Part shown: in pieces, positions 1-10,690 of the stretch | Numbering within the stretch: position 1 is the first letter of the stretch | Layout: every line of letters begins with the position of its first letter | Assembly (NCBI GenBank): GCA_031550085.1 | Contig: JAVBOY010000024.1 | Location: 1 to 55,284 of the forward strand | Direction of reading: 5' to 3' | Source of the DNA: UBA4417 sp031550085 | GTDB lineage: Bacteria > Bacteroidota > Bacteroidia > Bacteroidales > UBA4417 | DNA length: 55,284 nucleotides | Notes under the pieces: generated by a model | The model's input: only the letters and a program-made list of their open reading frames with translations | The model's database searches: none | What the model was told of the DNA's origin: nothing | Made by a program: the position numbers and the translations under genes

Positions 1-1
1 T

Positions 2-592
2 GATTTCATAGAAGGCCGCCTTGTGGAACTGAGTCCAGTATCGGCGACTATACAAACCGGTGGGTTTGGTTATTTGGTACACATTACTTTGAGTACATTC
101 ACCAAGTTGCAAGATTATGTAGGCAAAGAAACTCATGCTAAACTATTTCTACACCATGTTGTGCGTGACGATGCCTTTTTATTTTACGGATTTTTCGAAA
201 ATATCGAACGGTCGGTTTTTCGTTTACTGATTTCCGTATCCGGCGTTGGTGCTGGAACAGCCCGTATGATCTTATCCTCTATGTCGGTGGGTGAATTGCA
301 GGCTGCCATTAGTGGAGCGAATGCCGGCGCGCTGAAAAACGTAAAAGGGATTGGCTTGAAAACAGCACAAAGAATCATTGTCGACTTGAAAGACAAAATC
401 GGCTTAACTGCCGTATCTGATGATAAATTTGTAACCGTAAACAATACTTCTAAAGAAGAAGCGTTATCTGCTTTAGTGAATTTAGGTTTTACTAAGGCTT
501 CTGTCGAAAAAATCTTGGACAAAATTGTTGCTGCTAATCCATTGGCATCCGTCGAAGATTTGATCAAGGAAGCCCTAAAATTCGGGATATAA
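2..592 (+). CDS. ruvA: Holliday junction branch migration protein RuvA (5' end cut by window edge)
   Basis: RuvA binds Holliday junctions and loads the RuvB motor during recombinational repair. The frame is open from base 2 and reads DFIEGRLVELSPVS before the first in-frame GTG at 23. Since RuvA normally begins with M-x-(D/E)-(F/Y)-I-x-G, the true start lies just outside the window and GTG 23 is internal. Visible parts are the N-terminal OB fold (GGFGYLVHITLST), the helix-hairpin-helix region (LISVSGVGAGTARMIL and LKNVKGIGLKTAQRIIVDLKDK) and a C-terminal domain III (EEALSALVNLGF) that contacts RuvB. The length, about 196 residues, is usual. It is followed after 52 bp by sprA on the same strand, a neighbourhood also known in flavobacteria. 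Identification is firm. Confidence 0.95.
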   Translation, partial: DFIEGRLVELSPVSATIQTGGFGYLVHITLSTFTKLQDYVGKETHAKLFLHHVVRDDAFLFYGFFENIERSVFRLLISVSGVGAGTARMILSSMSVGELQAAISGANAGALKNVKGIGLKTAQRIIVDLKDKIGLTAVSDDKFVTVNNTSKEEALSALVNLGFTKASVEKILDKIVAANPLASVEDLIKEALKFGI

Positions 593-644
593 ACGGTTAT
601 TCATTTTATCGATCACATCACATTCCCACGTTTGCGGTATTAGA

Positions 645-3600
645 ATGAGGGTTCGACATATCATATCCATCTGTTGTGGCATTATTTGCTGCAGTGTGAA
701 TGTTTTTGCCCAAACGGCCACGCCTTCAGCTACTCTGCAAAATTATCAACTTGTTCCCTTAGAATATCGCTCGCCAAAAGCAAATATTAATCCTTATACA
801 TACGATTCACCTCAAGGAGGCCTTTACCTAAAACAACCGGCTACCGTCAAAAAGGAGATTGTGTATGACCCGGTACGTAATGAATACGTTTTCAAAGAAA
901 AAGCCGGATCGTACGAATACATGCCGCCTTACTCCATGAGACAACCGGATTTTATGAAATATCATCTGGGCGAAACGAAAAAATCCAATTGGCAACAACA
1001 GGCTAAATCATCATACCGGGGAGGCACTTCAAGCGGTAACACCAGCTTTATTCCACAAATCAGCTTAGGAGGAGAAAATTTTGACCGGATTTTTGGAACC
1101 AACGTGATTGATATTGTACCACAGGGGTCAGCTGAATTGATTTTTGGAGTAAACACTTCCCGTACGGATAATCCAAATCTGAATGAAAGCGCCCGGAAAG
1201 TCACCACGTTTGATTTTGATACGCGGCTACAAGTAAGCGTAAACGGAGGTATTGGCGACAAACTACGCTTGGGTTTCAATTACAATACCGAAGCTTCTTT
1301 TGATTTTGAGAATCAGGCAAAATTAGCATATCAAGGCAAAGAAGACGAAATCATACAAAAGATCGAAGCTGGAAACGTGACCTTACCCTTGCCCGGATCG
1401 TTGATCACCGGAAGCCAAAGTTTGTTTGGGATCAAAACGGAATTGCAATTCGGAAAACTCTCTGTCACTGCAGTGGCATCGCAACAAAAAGGCCAGACAT
1501 CAACTATTGAAATAAAAGGAGGCTCACAAATTAATGAGTTTGAAATATCGGGTGATGAATACGAGGCCAACAAACACTTTTTCCTATCGCAATATTTTCG
1601 CGATCATTATGAAGACGCCTTTGACAACATGCCGGCTATTACTTCAGGCGTTACGGTCACACGCGTTGAAGTGTGGGTGACCAACCGTACCAACGTAACC
1701 CAAGACGCACGCAACTTGGTTGCATTCATGGATCTTGGTGAAATGAATGATTACATATACAACAAAACAAAAAACTTTGTTGCCACCAATCCGACACCGG
1801 TTCCCGATAATGATTCATTAGGCAGATACAATTCACTATACCGGACTGTACGTGATATTGTCCGCAATTTCAACACCAATATCAACGGAGAGCTAACCGA
1901 TAAAGGATACACATCCAGTGTTGATTTTGAGAAACTGCAAAACGCCCGTATGCTTACCGAACGGGAATTTACCTATCACCCCACATTAGGTTATATCACG
2001 CTGAATTCAGCGCTTAATAACGATGAAGTATTGGGGGTTGCCTATGAGTACAAATATCGAGGAAAAACATACCGTGTAGGGGAATTAACACGTGCGGGTA
2101 TTGCCGGGGATAAAGGCCTGGTAGTGAAAATGCTGAAAGGAACCAGCTTGGTGCCTAAATATCCGACATGGAAATTGATGATGAAAAATATCTATGCTCT
2201 TTCAGCATTTGAATTGAGTAAAACTGATTTTTACCTGAACATCGTATATGCTGACGACCGTTCGGGGAACGAAATCAATTACATTCCGGAAGATGCTACC
2301 AGCAAAGATATTCTGTTGCGTGTTATGAATTTAGATAATCTTAATTCGCAAAACGATGCCTATCCCGATGGTGTATTTGACTTTGTAGAAGGCGTTACCG
2401 TTGAACCAAAAAACGGAAGAATTATTTTCCCCGTATTGGAACCTTTCGGAAGCCATTTAACCGAATATTTAAAAAGTAAAGGCGTTCCGGACTCTCGAAT
2501 CGAACGATATGTATATCAAGAGTTGTATGACTCGACGTTGACTAAAGCACGAGAAATCGCAGAAAAGAATAAATTCCGAATGCGAGGAACTTACACTTCT
2601 GAAGGAGGTGGATCGGAATACATGTTGAATGCAATGAATATTCCGCAAGGATCAGTAGTGGTCACAGCAGCAGGTGTTCAATTGGTCGAAAACGTGGATT
2701 ATACGGTTGATTATAGCATGGGGCGTGTCAATATCTTGAACAAAGGGCTACTTGAATCGGGTACACCAATTAAAATAAGCCTCGAAAGCAATGCCATGTT
2801 CAATATTGTGCAAAAGACCATGCTTGGAACGCACCTTGATTATAAGTTTTCTGATAATTTCAACATTGGTGCCACTGTTTTGCGCCTTACAGAACGGCCA
2901 TTAACACAAAAAGTAAATATCGGGGACGAGCCTATGGCCAACACCATGCTTGGATTTAACACCCACTATAATACCGAATTGCCATTTTTGACCACTTGGG
3001 TGGATAAAATACCGTTGATACAAACCAAAGCTCCATCAAGCCTTGATTTCTCAGGAGAATTTGCAAAATTGTTTCCCGGAAGTTCACGCTACACTATGGA
3101 AAAAGGAGCGGCTTACATTGACGACTTTGAAGGAAGCGAATCTTCTATGGACTTAAGGGCGTTTGCATCGTGGCATTTATCGAGTATTCCGCAACCAATA
3201 TTGGACAAACTACCTAAAGCTCAACAAAACAACGACCTGCATATTGGTATGGGACGTTCTTTGTTGTCATGGTACACCATCGACCCGCTTTTTGTCAACG
3301 AACAATACATGTCTTCGTCAACACCCGATTATATCCGCAACAATCCCGATTATCGATCAAGCAATTTTGTAAGAACCATTTACGAAAAAGAAATTTTCAA
3401 AAACAAAGAACATATTACCGGATATCCCACCAATATCGCAGTACTCAATGTGGCATATTATCCGCTAGAACGCGGTCCATATAATTACGATACCCAAAAT
3501 GTTAATACAAACGGAACATTGAAAAATCCGAAAGATCGATGGGGTGGTATGATGCGGGAAATACAATCGAGCGATTTCGAATCATCGAATATTCAATTCA

Positions 3601-6600
3601 TTGAATTCTGGTTGATGGATCCGTTTGTCGAAGATTCCCTAAAGCAACTGAAAGGTGGTGATATGTATTTCAACTTGGGAAATGTATCCGAAGATATTTT
3701 GAAAGATGCCCGGAAATCAGCAGAACAAGGCCTTCCCACCAATGGTGATTTAAGCGCAGTAGACTCCACAGCATGGGGATATGTACCCAAAATACAACCG
3801 ATTATCCATTCATTTGACAACAACACCGATACAAGAAGCAGGCAAGACGTAGGGTTAGATGGGATGGGCGATGCTACGGAACGACGTTTCTTTGGTTCTT
3901 ATGTAGGCCAATTGGAAAGTATCCTTGACCAAAAAGCAATTGAAAACGCCCGAAGCGACCCTTCAAGTGATAATTTCCGTTACCCGCGAGGCGATGAATG
4001 GGATGCCATGAGGGCAGACATCTTGACCCGTTATAAACGTTACAATGGTTTAGAAGGAAACTCATCCAATAATGACTTTTCCAACTCGATGCTGCCCAAC
4101 GAAGAAGATATTAACCGGGATAATACGATGAGCGAAACCGAAAGTTATTATCAATACAGAGTGAGCCTGAGGCGAGAAGATTTTGTGGTCGGGAAAAACT
4201 TTATCGTAGACCGGGTAGACAATGAGAATCTTGAACTACCTAATGGTCAACATACCAATGTGTCGTGGTATCAGTTCCGGGTACCTATTACCGAATACGA
4301 ACAAACGGTTGGAACTATCAATGATTTCAAAACCATTCGCTTTATGCGTATGTACCTGACCAATTTCTCCGATTCTGTCATATTACGGTTTGCCCGTCTT
4401 GAATTGGTTCGCGGAGAATGGCGGCAATACAATCAATCATTCCAAACCGCTACAGCCGGAACAGCTACTCCCGAATCTGCAGAAACAACTTTTGAAGTTG
4501 CATCCGTCAACATTGAAGAAAATGCAGGCAGACAACCCATTCCTTATATGGTTCCTCCCGGAATAGACCGTGCTGTAGACCAAACAAGCCGTGAAACGCC
4601 ACAATTGAATGAACAATCGATGGTTTTACGCGTAAAAGAGCTTTCCAACGGAAATGCCAAAGCGGTATATAAAAACGTATCTTATGATATGCGGCGTTAC
4701 AGAACTTTGCAAATGGAAGTGCATGCCGAAGAGATTGCAGGTTATCCCTTGAATGATGATGAAGTCAGTGTATTCATACGGATTGGTACCGACTACCGGA
4801 ATAACTTCTATGAATACGAAATGCCGCTTAAGCTCACGCCATTAGGAATGGCGTCTTACACTGATTATGATGTATGGCCCGAGGAAAACCATATGGAAAT
4901 CGATTTGGATTTCTTGCCGAATGTCAAGCAAATGCGTAACGATGAAATGCGGCGTTCGGGAACATCCACCACTATGAATACGGTCTATCCTTACGATGCC
5001 GGAGATGGCAAAATGATATACGTATGTGGCAATCCCAACTTGGGTAACGTAAGAATTGTTATGATCGGTATTCGTTATCCTCATAAATCGGAACTATCCG
5101 GGCAAAAAAGATCCGCTGAAGTATGGGTTAACGAGTTGCGCTTGTCTGATGTTGACAACAAAGGTGGGTGGGCAGCCAATGCCCGTGTTGCTGTTCGTAT
5201 GGCTGATCTAGCGACATTTTCAATTTCCGGAGAAACAATCCAGCCGGGATTTGGGAGTATCGATTCAAAGGTATCCCAACGGATCATGGAAACGCAAAAC
5301 CGTTATGACGTAGCGGCAAGTATTGAATTAGGCAAATTCTTCCCGGAAGACCTTGGTGTGCAAATTCCCATGTATGTCGGATATGGCGAAGCTTTTATCA
5401 CGCCGGAATATGACCCGACCAATCCGGATGTAAAGATGAAGGACGCACTGGATGCGCTTCCAGATAAAGAATCTCAAGATTCCCTCAAGCGTTTGGCTCA
5501 GGACTATACCCAACGCAAAAGCTTCAATCTGACCAATGTGCGTGTGAACAAAATGCATGAAAAACCACGGTTCTATCATTTTTCGAACCTGACATTCAAT
5601 TATGCCTACCAAGAGACATACCACCGCAATGTCCGTATTGAAGAAAGCATTGACAAAAGCTATTCCGGAAGTATTATCTATGATTATGCTCCAACTCCAT
5701 TGAACATTGTGCCATTGCAAAAGGTATCATTCCTTCAAAGCCCGGCATTACGCATCATACGCGATTTCAATTTTAGCCCCAAGCCAAGTAGAGTTTCTCT
5801 CCGTACAGATATGTTACGTACATACATGTCCATGCAAACGCGTAATATCAATGCTCCTGATATGATCATGGATCCAACGGTTGATAAAAACTGGACATGG
5901 GGACGTTATTTCGATTTAGCCTGGGATTTGGCTAAATCCCTCAAAGTCGATTTTTCTATGGGCAACATCGCTCGTATTGACGAACCCATTGGCGTGGTTG
6001 ACCGCCATATGAAAGATGAATATGAGTTATGGAAAGACTCTGTGTGGCACAATATTCGCAGGGGCGGACGCCTTACCAATTACAACCATAGTATCACGGC
6101 AAGTTATACCATCCCGATCAATAAATTACCTTTCTTGGATTGGACATCTGCATCCATTACCTACGCCGGCGGTTACGAATGGATTGTTGCTCCTATATAC
6201 AGTGATCCCACCAACACGTTTGACCCGGGTAACACGATCAGCAATATGAACCGAATTGGTGTCAACGGACAATTGAATATGTCCACATTATACAATAAGG
6301 TGCCTTATTTTAGAACTGTTACCCAGCCTCCACGAAACCAGCAACAACAGCCCAAGCAATACAAAACTGTCAAATTTGAACGGAACGGATTGGTTTTAAG
6401 GGCAGGAGAACCCCGAACCATTCAGCATAATATGAAAACCGAAACGGTAGATGTAAAAGTTACCGATGCCGAAGGGAAAGCCATTCAAGCGGATGTGAAA
6501 ATTGTCAATGAGAATAGGGTAACGGTAACCTCAGCTGCCGACTACCGAGGCGCTTCTGTTGTTGTAACCGGTTCGGTTGAGAAAAAAGGCGATCCGGTGA

Positions 6601-8003
6601 GTTTTATTACCCAAAACACAGTAAGGATTTTATTGGGCGTAAAAAGCCTGAGTTTGAATTACACGGAAACCGGTAGTACTCTGTTGCCGGGATATAGCCA
6701 ATCAAGTAACTTCTTTGGTATAAGCGGTTCTGCTCCCGGATTTCCTTTCTTAGTCGGATGGCAAGATCGTGATTTCCCCGATAGAGCTGCTGCTAAAAAT
6801 TGGCTGGTGCAAGAACCAAACCTCAATAGCTCTGTGGAGATGTTGCATAACAATAGTTTGCAAGCCAGAGGTATTTTTGAACCGTTCCAAGGCATACGGG
6901 TTACCTTATCAGCTATTAGGAGTTATTCGGAAAATTGGTCCGCATTTTACATTTGGGATAAGAACTCTGCCTCATATCCAGAAGAGTTTCGTTCTCCGAT
7001 GACCACTGGAAATTACAGTGTATCGACTATTGCTTGGGGTACAGCTTTTGAAAAAATCCCCAAAGATTATTACTCCAGCGCATTCGAAACATTCAAACGT
7101 AATAGGGAGATTATTTCAGCCAGACGAGCAAGGGAATTGCAAGCCAACGATGCGTCATACACTGCTCAACCAGGTCCAAATGGAGGATATGACGGTTATG
7201 GATTGGAATCTCAAAGCGTATTGATCCCGGCATTCTATGCAGCTTATACCGGAAAAGATCCTGAAAAAGTATCACTTGAAGACTTCCCTTCATACAAACA
7301 TATGCTTCCCAACTGGGATGTGACTTTCGACGGATTGAGTAATCTTGCGTTCTTCAAAAGATATCTACGTTCAATTGGGCTACGGCATAGTTATAAGGCA
7401 GTATATACGGTTGGCAGTTATATATCTAATGATGATTACAACCAAGATATTGCCACAGCTCTCTCTTATAGCCGCGATTTACAAAACAATTTTGTTCCTC
7501 AAAATGATATTGCCGTGGTAAGCATCAATGAAACATTTGGTCCACTTGCCGGCCTCGACTTAATGTTTCTGAACAACATTACCGCCCGTTTTGAGTATCG
7601 GAAAGTTCGAAACCTAATTTTGGGGCTGGGTAACTTGCAAGTCAGCGAAACCAGAAATACGGATTATGTTTTGGGATTGGGGTATGTATTCCATGATGTA
7701 ACTTTTGTCATCAAGAATCTGGGAGGAGCACAAAGGACATTGAAAAGCGACCTGAAACTGAATGCAGACTTATCGCTCCGTGACGGTAAAACGTTAATCA
7801 GACGCATCGAAGAGGCGCAAACTCAAGGATCAGCAGGACAAAAAGCAATGTCTATCAAGTTTACGGCAGATTATAAGCTCAGTAGCAATTTCAATATAAC
7901 GCTTTTCTTCGACAGAATTGTGAACACGCCGTTCGTGTCTACTTCTTATAAAACTTACAACACCAATATTGGGTTTAGCCTAAGGTTTACGCTTATACAA
8001 TAA
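645..8003 (+). CDS. sprA: Type IX secretion outer-membrane translocon SprA (Sov)
   Basis: At 2452 residues this is the size of SprA of Flavobacterium and Sov of Porphyromonas, the very large beta-barrel that forms the type IX secretion channel in the outer membrane. The first 22 residues form a signal peptide ending FAQ. Beyond that come long alternating beta-strand segments, the motif GAAYIDDFEGSES near residue 830, and a C-terminus ending in strands (NIGFSLRFTLIQ) as expected for a barrel. The ATG at 645 directly precedes the signal peptide, so the start is secure. Upstream lies ruvA, the same synteny as in Flavobacterium. A second T9SS gene, sprE/porW, lies at 45.1 kb. No frameshift is seen along 7.4 kb. 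Presence of SprA implies secretion of proteins with T9SS C-terminal signals, none of which I recognise in this window. Confidence 0.95.
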   Translation: MRVRHIISICCGIICCSVNVFAQTATPSATLQNYQLVPLEYRSPKANINPYTYDSPQGGLYLKQPATVKKEIVYDPVRNEYVFKEKAGSYEYMPPYSMRQPDFMKYHLGETKKSNWQQQAKSSYRGGTSSGNTSFIPQISLGGENFDRIFGTNVIDIVPQGSAELIFGVNTSRTDNPNLNESARKVTTFDFDTRLQVSVNGGIGDKLRLGFNYNTEASFDFENQAKLAYQGKEDEIIQKIEAGNVTLPLPGSLITGSQSLFGIKTELQFGKLSVTAVASQQKGQTSTIEIKGGSQINEFEISGDEYEANKHFFLSQYFRDHYEDAFDNMPAITSGVTVTRVEVWVTNRTNVTQDARNLVAFMDLGEMNDYIYNKTKNFVATNPTPVPDNDSLGRYNSLYRTVRDIVRNFNTNINGELTDKGYTSSVDFEKLQNARMLTEREFTYHPTLGYITLNSALNNDEVLGVAYEYKYRGKTYRVGELTRAGIAGDKGLVVKMLKGTSLVPKYPTWKLMMKNIYALSAFELSKTDFYLNIVYADDRSGNEINYIPEDATSKDILLRVMNLDNLNSQNDAYPDGVFDFVEGVTVEPKNGRIIFPVLEPFGSHLTEYLKSKGVPDSRIERYVYQELYDSTLTKAREIAEKNKFRMRGTYTSEGGGSEYMLNAMNIPQGSVVVTAAGVQLVENVDYTVDYSMGRVNILNKGLLESGTPIKISLESNAMFNIVQKTMLGTHLDYKFSDNFNIGATVLRLTERPLTQKVNIGDEPMANTMLGFNTHYNTELPFLTTWVDKIPLIQTKAPSSLDFSGEFAKLFPGSSRYTMEKGAAYIDDFEGSESSMDLRAFASWHLSSIPQPILDKLPKAQQNNDLHIGMGRSLLSWYTIDPLFVNEQYMSSSTPDYIRNNPDYRSSNFVRTIYEKEIFKNKEHITGYPTNIAVLNVAYYPLERGPYNYDTQNVNTNGTLKNPKDRWGGMMREIQSSDFESSNIQFIEFWLMDPFVEDSLKQLKGGDMYFNLGNVSEDILKDARKSAEQGLPTNGDLSAVDSTAWGYVPKIQPIIHSFDNNTDTRSRQDVGLDGMGDATERRFFGSYVGQLESILDQKAIENARSDPSSDNFRYPRGDEWDAMRADILTRYKRYNGLEGNSSNNDFSNSMLPNEEDINRDNTMSETESYYQYRVSLRREDFVVGKNFIVDRVDNENLELPNGQHTNVSWYQFRVPITEYEQTVGTINDFKTIRFMRMYLTNFSDSVILRFARLELVRGEWRQYNQSFQTATAGTATPESAETTFEVASVNIEENAGRQPIPYMVPPGIDRAVDQTSRETPQLNEQSMVLRVKELSNGNAKAVYKNVSYDMRRYRTLQMEVHAEEIAGYPLNDDEVSVFIRIGTDYRNNFYEYEMPLKLTPLGMASYTDYDVWPEENHMEIDLDFLPNVKQMRNDEMRRSGTSTTMNTVYPYDAGDGKMIYVCGNPNLGNVRIVMIGIRYPHKSELSGQKRSAEVWVNELRLSDVDNKGGWAANARVAVRMADLATFSISGETIQPGFGSIDSKVSQRIMETQNRYDVAASIELGKFFPEDLGVQIPMYVGYGEAFITPEYDPTNPDVKMKDALDALPDKESQDSLKRLAQDYTQRKSFNLTNVRVNKMHEKPRFYHFSNLTFNYAYQETYHRNVRIEESIDKSYSGSIIYDYAPTPLNIVPLQKVSFLQSPALRIIRDFNFSPKPSRVSLRTDMLRTYMSMQTRNINAPDMIMDPTVDKNWTWGRYFDLAWDLAKSLKVDFSMGNIARIDEPIGVVDRHMKDEYELWKDSVWHNIRRGGRLTNYNHSITASYTIPINKLPFLDWTSASITYAGGYEWIVAPIYSDPTNTFDPGNTISNMNRIGVNGQLNMSTLYNKVPYFRTVTQPPRNQQQQPKQYKTVKFERNGLVLRAGEPRTIQHNMKTETVDVKVTDAEGKAIQADVKIVNENRVTVTSAADYRGASVVVTGSVEKKGDPVSFITQNTVRILLGVKSLSLNYTETGSTLLPGYSQSSNFFGISGSAPGFPFLVGWQDRDFPDRAAAKNWLVQEPNLNSSVEMLHNNSLQARGIFEPFQGIRVTLSAIRSYSENWSAFYIWDKNSASYPEEFRSPMTTGNYSVSTIAWGTAFEKIPKDYYSSAFETFKRNREIISARRARELQANDASYTAQPGPNGGYDGYGLESQSVLIPAFYAAYTGKDPEKVSLEDFPSYKHMLPNWDVTFDGLSNLAFFKRYLRSIGLRHSYKAVYTVGSYISNDDYNQDIATALSYSRDLQNNFVPQNDIAVVSINETFGPLAGLDLMFLNNITARFEYRKVRNLILGLGNLQVSETRNTDYVLGLGYVFHDVTFVIKNLGGAQRTLKSDLKLNADLSLRDGKTLIRRIEEAQTQGSAGQKAMSIKFTADYKLSSNFNITLFFDRIVNTPFVSTSYKTYNTNIGFSLRFTLIQ

Positions 8004-8027
8004 CTTGAACATTTAAAGTTCCAAGTT
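8002..8027 (+). terminator. Stem-loop at the end of sprA (possible terminator)
   Basis: AACTTGAAC and GTTCcAAGTT can pair around an ATTTAAA loop, with one bulged C. The stem overlaps the sprA stop codon. It is followed by A/T-rich sequence but no real T tract, so termination is uncertain. Confidence 0.3.
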
Positions 8028-8155
8028 TAAAATTTAAAAATTCAGAATAATTTCGGGTTGTTTTCTTGTAATAGTTCTAAGAGGATAAAACCCGTATATA
8101 CCTCTCTCCCATCATTATCCATCAATAACAATGATGCTTAAAACTTTCAGGGATT

Positions 8156-8701
8156 TTATACATCTGCTTTTTTCACAATATCCATACCTTTTTGTATGGC
8201 TTGTTGGTTAAGCGGTAATAGTTTATGATGTCTTTCAGGAAGCGATTTTTTCAATCCTTCCATCACATTTTCCAGTTTCAAGATCGGACGAATTGCCAAA
8301 TATCCGCCAAGAACCATCATATTGAAAATACGCGGGTCTGTTTTAGCTGCTTCTACAGTGGCTTCAATGCAATATATCTGGATATCTTTACGTGTTGGAT
8401 AGTGCGTAATTCCATTATTATCGTAAAGTAGCACGCCACCGGGTTTAACCATGGATTCAAATTTATCCATGGATTGCTGGTTAAGGATAATGGCTGTGTC
8501 ATAATGATTCAAAACCGGAGAACTCACTCTTTCGTCGCTAAGGATCACCGTTACATTGGCTGTGCCGCCACGCATTTCCGGTCCATATGAAGGCATCCAA
8601 CTAACTTCCATATTTTGCATGATCCCCGAATAAGCCAATATTTTACCCATCGACAATACACCTTGTCCTCCAAATCCCGCTATGATAATTTCTTCAGTCA
8701 T
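8156..8701 (-). CDS. vorC: 2-oxoacid:ferredoxin oxidoreductase, gamma subunit
   Basis: Gamma subunit of a ferredoxin-dependent 2-oxoacid oxidoreductase of the VOR/KOR class, which oxidatively decarboxylates 2-oxoacids to acyl-CoA and passes electrons to ferredoxin. The N-terminus EIIIAGFGGQGVLSMGKILA is the hallmark of this subunit, followed by SYGPEMRGGTANVTVI. Length (181 residues) is usual. It is the last gene of a minus-strand operon running delta, alpha, beta, gamma, 31 bp after the beta gene. Sequence alone does not separate branched-chain 2-oxoacids (VOR) from 2-oxoglutarate (KOR), so the symbol is tentative; the class is firm. Confidence 0.85.
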   Translation of the reverse strand: MTEEIIIAGFGGQGVLSMGKILAYSGIMQNMEVSWMPSYGPEMRGGTANVTVILSDERVSSPVLNHYDTAIILNQQSMDKFESMVKPGGVLLYDNNGITHYPTRKDIQIYCIEATVEAAKTDPRIFNMMVLGGYLAIRPILKLENVMEGLKKSLPERHHKLLPLNQQAIQKGMDIVKKADV

Positions 8702-8732
8702 CTCGCAATTTTAAATTTTAAATCCTAAATTT

Positions 8733-9506
8733 TTAAATTTTCTCTCCGTTTGCTTTCAAATCCCCCAATGGATAATAAGGAAACATATTCTCCTCCATCC
8801 ATTGATTGGCTTGTAAGGGATTCATTTTCCATCCTGAATTACAACTAGATACGATTTCGATAAATGACGTTCCTTTTTTGAGTTTTTGGCTCTCGAATGC
8901 TGTACGCAACGCACGTTTTGTCTTGCGTACTGCAGCAGATGTATGCACAGCTTGTCTTGTCACATAATATGTTCCTTTGAGTTGCGCCACAATGTCGGTA
9001 ATCATCAACGGATGCCCCAACCTTTCTACATTCCGTCCCATCGGTGACGTAGATGTTTTCATATCTGGGATAGTAGTCGGAGCCATTTGCCCACCCGTCA
9101 TGCCATAAATGCCATTATTGATATAGATGATGGTGATGTTCTCTCCACGATTGCATGTGTGAATGGTCTCACCTGTACCAATAGCAGCTAAATCGCCATC
9201 ACCCTGATAGGTAAAAACAAATTTATCAGGTAAAACACGTTTGAGTCCGGTAGCCACAGCTGTAGCCCTTCCGTGAGCCGCTTGAATGACGTCAATGTTA
9301 TAAAAGTCATACAGCAATACAGAACACCCCACCGGAGAAATTCCTATCGTATCGCCTTGTATGCCCATTTCTTCGACTACCTCCATTACCAAACGAACAA
9401 CTGTTCCATGCCCACATCCGGGACAAAAATTAAAAGTCGCTCCGGTCAGCAATTCACTGGGTTTATATACTAAGTTTTGAGGATCAACAATTTCCTGAAC
9501 GTTCAT
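8733..9506 (-). CDS. vorA: 2-oxoacid:ferredoxin oxidoreductase, beta (thiamine diphosphate) subunit
   Basis: Beta subunit carrying thiamine diphosphate and one Fe-S cluster. It shows FCPGCGHGTVVRLV near the N-terminus (two cluster cysteines, C28 and C31), the diphosphate-binding GDGDLAAIGTGETIHT and the partner NNGIYGMTGGQ. Another typical segment is QADHGRATAVATG-like (here AAHGRATAVATGLKRVLPD). The length of 257 residues fits the short beta subunits of VOR/KOR enzymes rather than fused pyruvate:ferredoxin oxidoreductases. It lies 39 bp after the alpha gene and 31 bp before gamma, clearly one transcription unit. Substrate is not resolved. Confidence 0.87.
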   Translation of the reverse strand: MNVQEIVDPQNLVYKPSELLTGATFNFCPGCGHGTVVRLVMEVVEEMGIQGDTIGISPVGCSVLLYDFYNIDVIQAAHGRATAVATGLKRVLPDKFVFTYQGDGDLAAIGTGETIHTCNRGENITIIYINNGIYGMTGGQMAPTTIPDMKTSTSPMGRNVERLGHPLMITDIVAQLKGTYYVTRQAVHTSAAVRKTKRALRTAFESQKLKKGTSFIEIVSSCNSGWKMNPLQANQWMEENMFPYYPLGDLKANGEKI

Positions 9507-9545
9507 CGTATTTGATTTATATGTTGAAAAATAACAAGCGAAATA

Positions 9546-10622
9546 TTACTTGACTAATTCTGTCAATGCTTGAAATATTTCGCCGGGAGCATGTACTACT
9601 CCACCATAACGGCCAAAATGAGATACAGGAATTTTACATTCTGTAGCCAAACGAATATCTTCAATCATTTGTCCGGCACTCATTTCCACACTTAAAAATC
9701 CTTTGACTCTTTTTGCCAGGTTTTGCAAGGCTTTGGTTGGGAAAGGATACAATGTAATGGGGCGCAACAATCCGACTTTTATTCCTTTTTCGCGTCCCAA
9801 TTGAATTGCTTTTTGGCAAATGCGCGCACTCAATCCGTATGCCACAAAAATGTATTCGGCATCGTCGCATTGAATTTCTTCATACAGCACTTCGTTTTCT
9901 TCGATGGTACGGTACTTGGCTTGCAGTTTGATATTTACTTGTTCTTGGCGCGCAGAATCCAACTCCAACGATGTAATGATGTTGTGCCCGCGGTCGTCCG
10001 TTTTACCTTGGGTTGCCCAAGGACATTTTTCACGGATTTGTTGTTCGGTCCAACGAGGTTGTTGTTCGTCTAATTCCACTTTTTCCATCATCTGGCCAAT
10101 GGCGCCGTCGCTCAAAATCATCACCGGGTTGCGGTATTTAAACGCCAAATCGAATCCGGTCATCACATGGTCAAACATTTCCTGAACCGAGGCCGGAGCC
10201 AATGCAATTAACTTGTAATCACCATGTCCGCCGCCTTTTACGGTTTGAAAATAATCGGCTTGCGAAGGTTGGATGGTGCCCAAACCGGGACCTCCACGCA
10301 CGACATTTACCACGACGCAGGGAAGCTCGGCGCCTGCAAGATACGATAGTCCTTCTTGCATCAAGCTGATTCCGGGGCTGGACGAAGATGTCATTACTTT
10401 TTTGCCGCAGCCGGCTCCTCCATACACCATGTTGATGGATGCAGTTTCACTTTCGGCCTGCAGAACCACCATCCCGGTGCGTTCGAATGGTTTTTCAACC
10501 ATCAAATATTCAAGAATCTCCGACTGGGGCGTAATAGGGTAACCGAAGTATCCATCGCAACCGGCTCTGATAGCGCCTTCAGCAATGGCTTCATTTCCTT
10601 TCATCAAACGTAATTCTTTCAT
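9546..10622 (-). CDS. vorB: 2-oxoacid:ferredoxin oxidoreductase, alpha subunit (VorB type)
   Basis: Alpha subunit of the same complex, 358 residues. The N-terminus KGNEAIAEGAIRAGCDGYFGYPITPQSE is the typical pyrimidine-binding domain start; SSSSPGISLMQEGLSYLAGAELP and VVNVVRGGPGLGTIQPSQADYF follow in family order. The C-terminal part (VGLLRPITLYPFP, EMSAGQMIEDIRLA) is the transketolase C-like domain II. Together with beta and gamma it would form the catalytic core, with the small ferredoxin encoded 68 bp upstream as electron acceptor subunit. Closely similar Bacteroidales proteins are usually named 3-methyl-2-oxobutanoate dehydrogenase subunit VorB. It suggests fermentative use of branched-chain amino acids, or the reverse biosynthetic direction. 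Confidence 0.88.
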   Translation of the reverse strand: MKELRLMKGNEAIAEGAIRAGCDGYFGYPITPQSEILEYLMVEKPFERTGMVVLQAESETASINMVYGGAGCGKKVMTSSSSPGISLMQEGLSYLAGAELPCVVVNVVRGGPGLGTIQPSQADYFQTVKGGGHGDYKLIALAPASVQEMFDHVMTGFDLAFKYRNPVMILSDGAIGQMMEKVELDEQQPRWTEQQIREKCPWATQGKTDDRGHNIITSLELDSARQEQVNIKLQAKYRTIEENEVLYEEIQCDDAEYIFVAYGLSARICQKAIQLGREKGIKVGLLRPITLYPFPTKALQNLAKRVKGFLSVEMSAGQMIEDIRLATECKIPVSHFGRYGGVVHAPGEIFQALTELVK

Positions 10623-10690
10623 AGAATTTATGTATCTAAAAAATTATTTGTACTGTTTTTTTTCTTGTTTGGGCCAAAATAAGCCGGTCA

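Noticed and set aside
5328..5720. 130-codon frame antisense to sprA
   Set aside because: It is a shadow of the sprA coding strand with no signal, domain or promoter.
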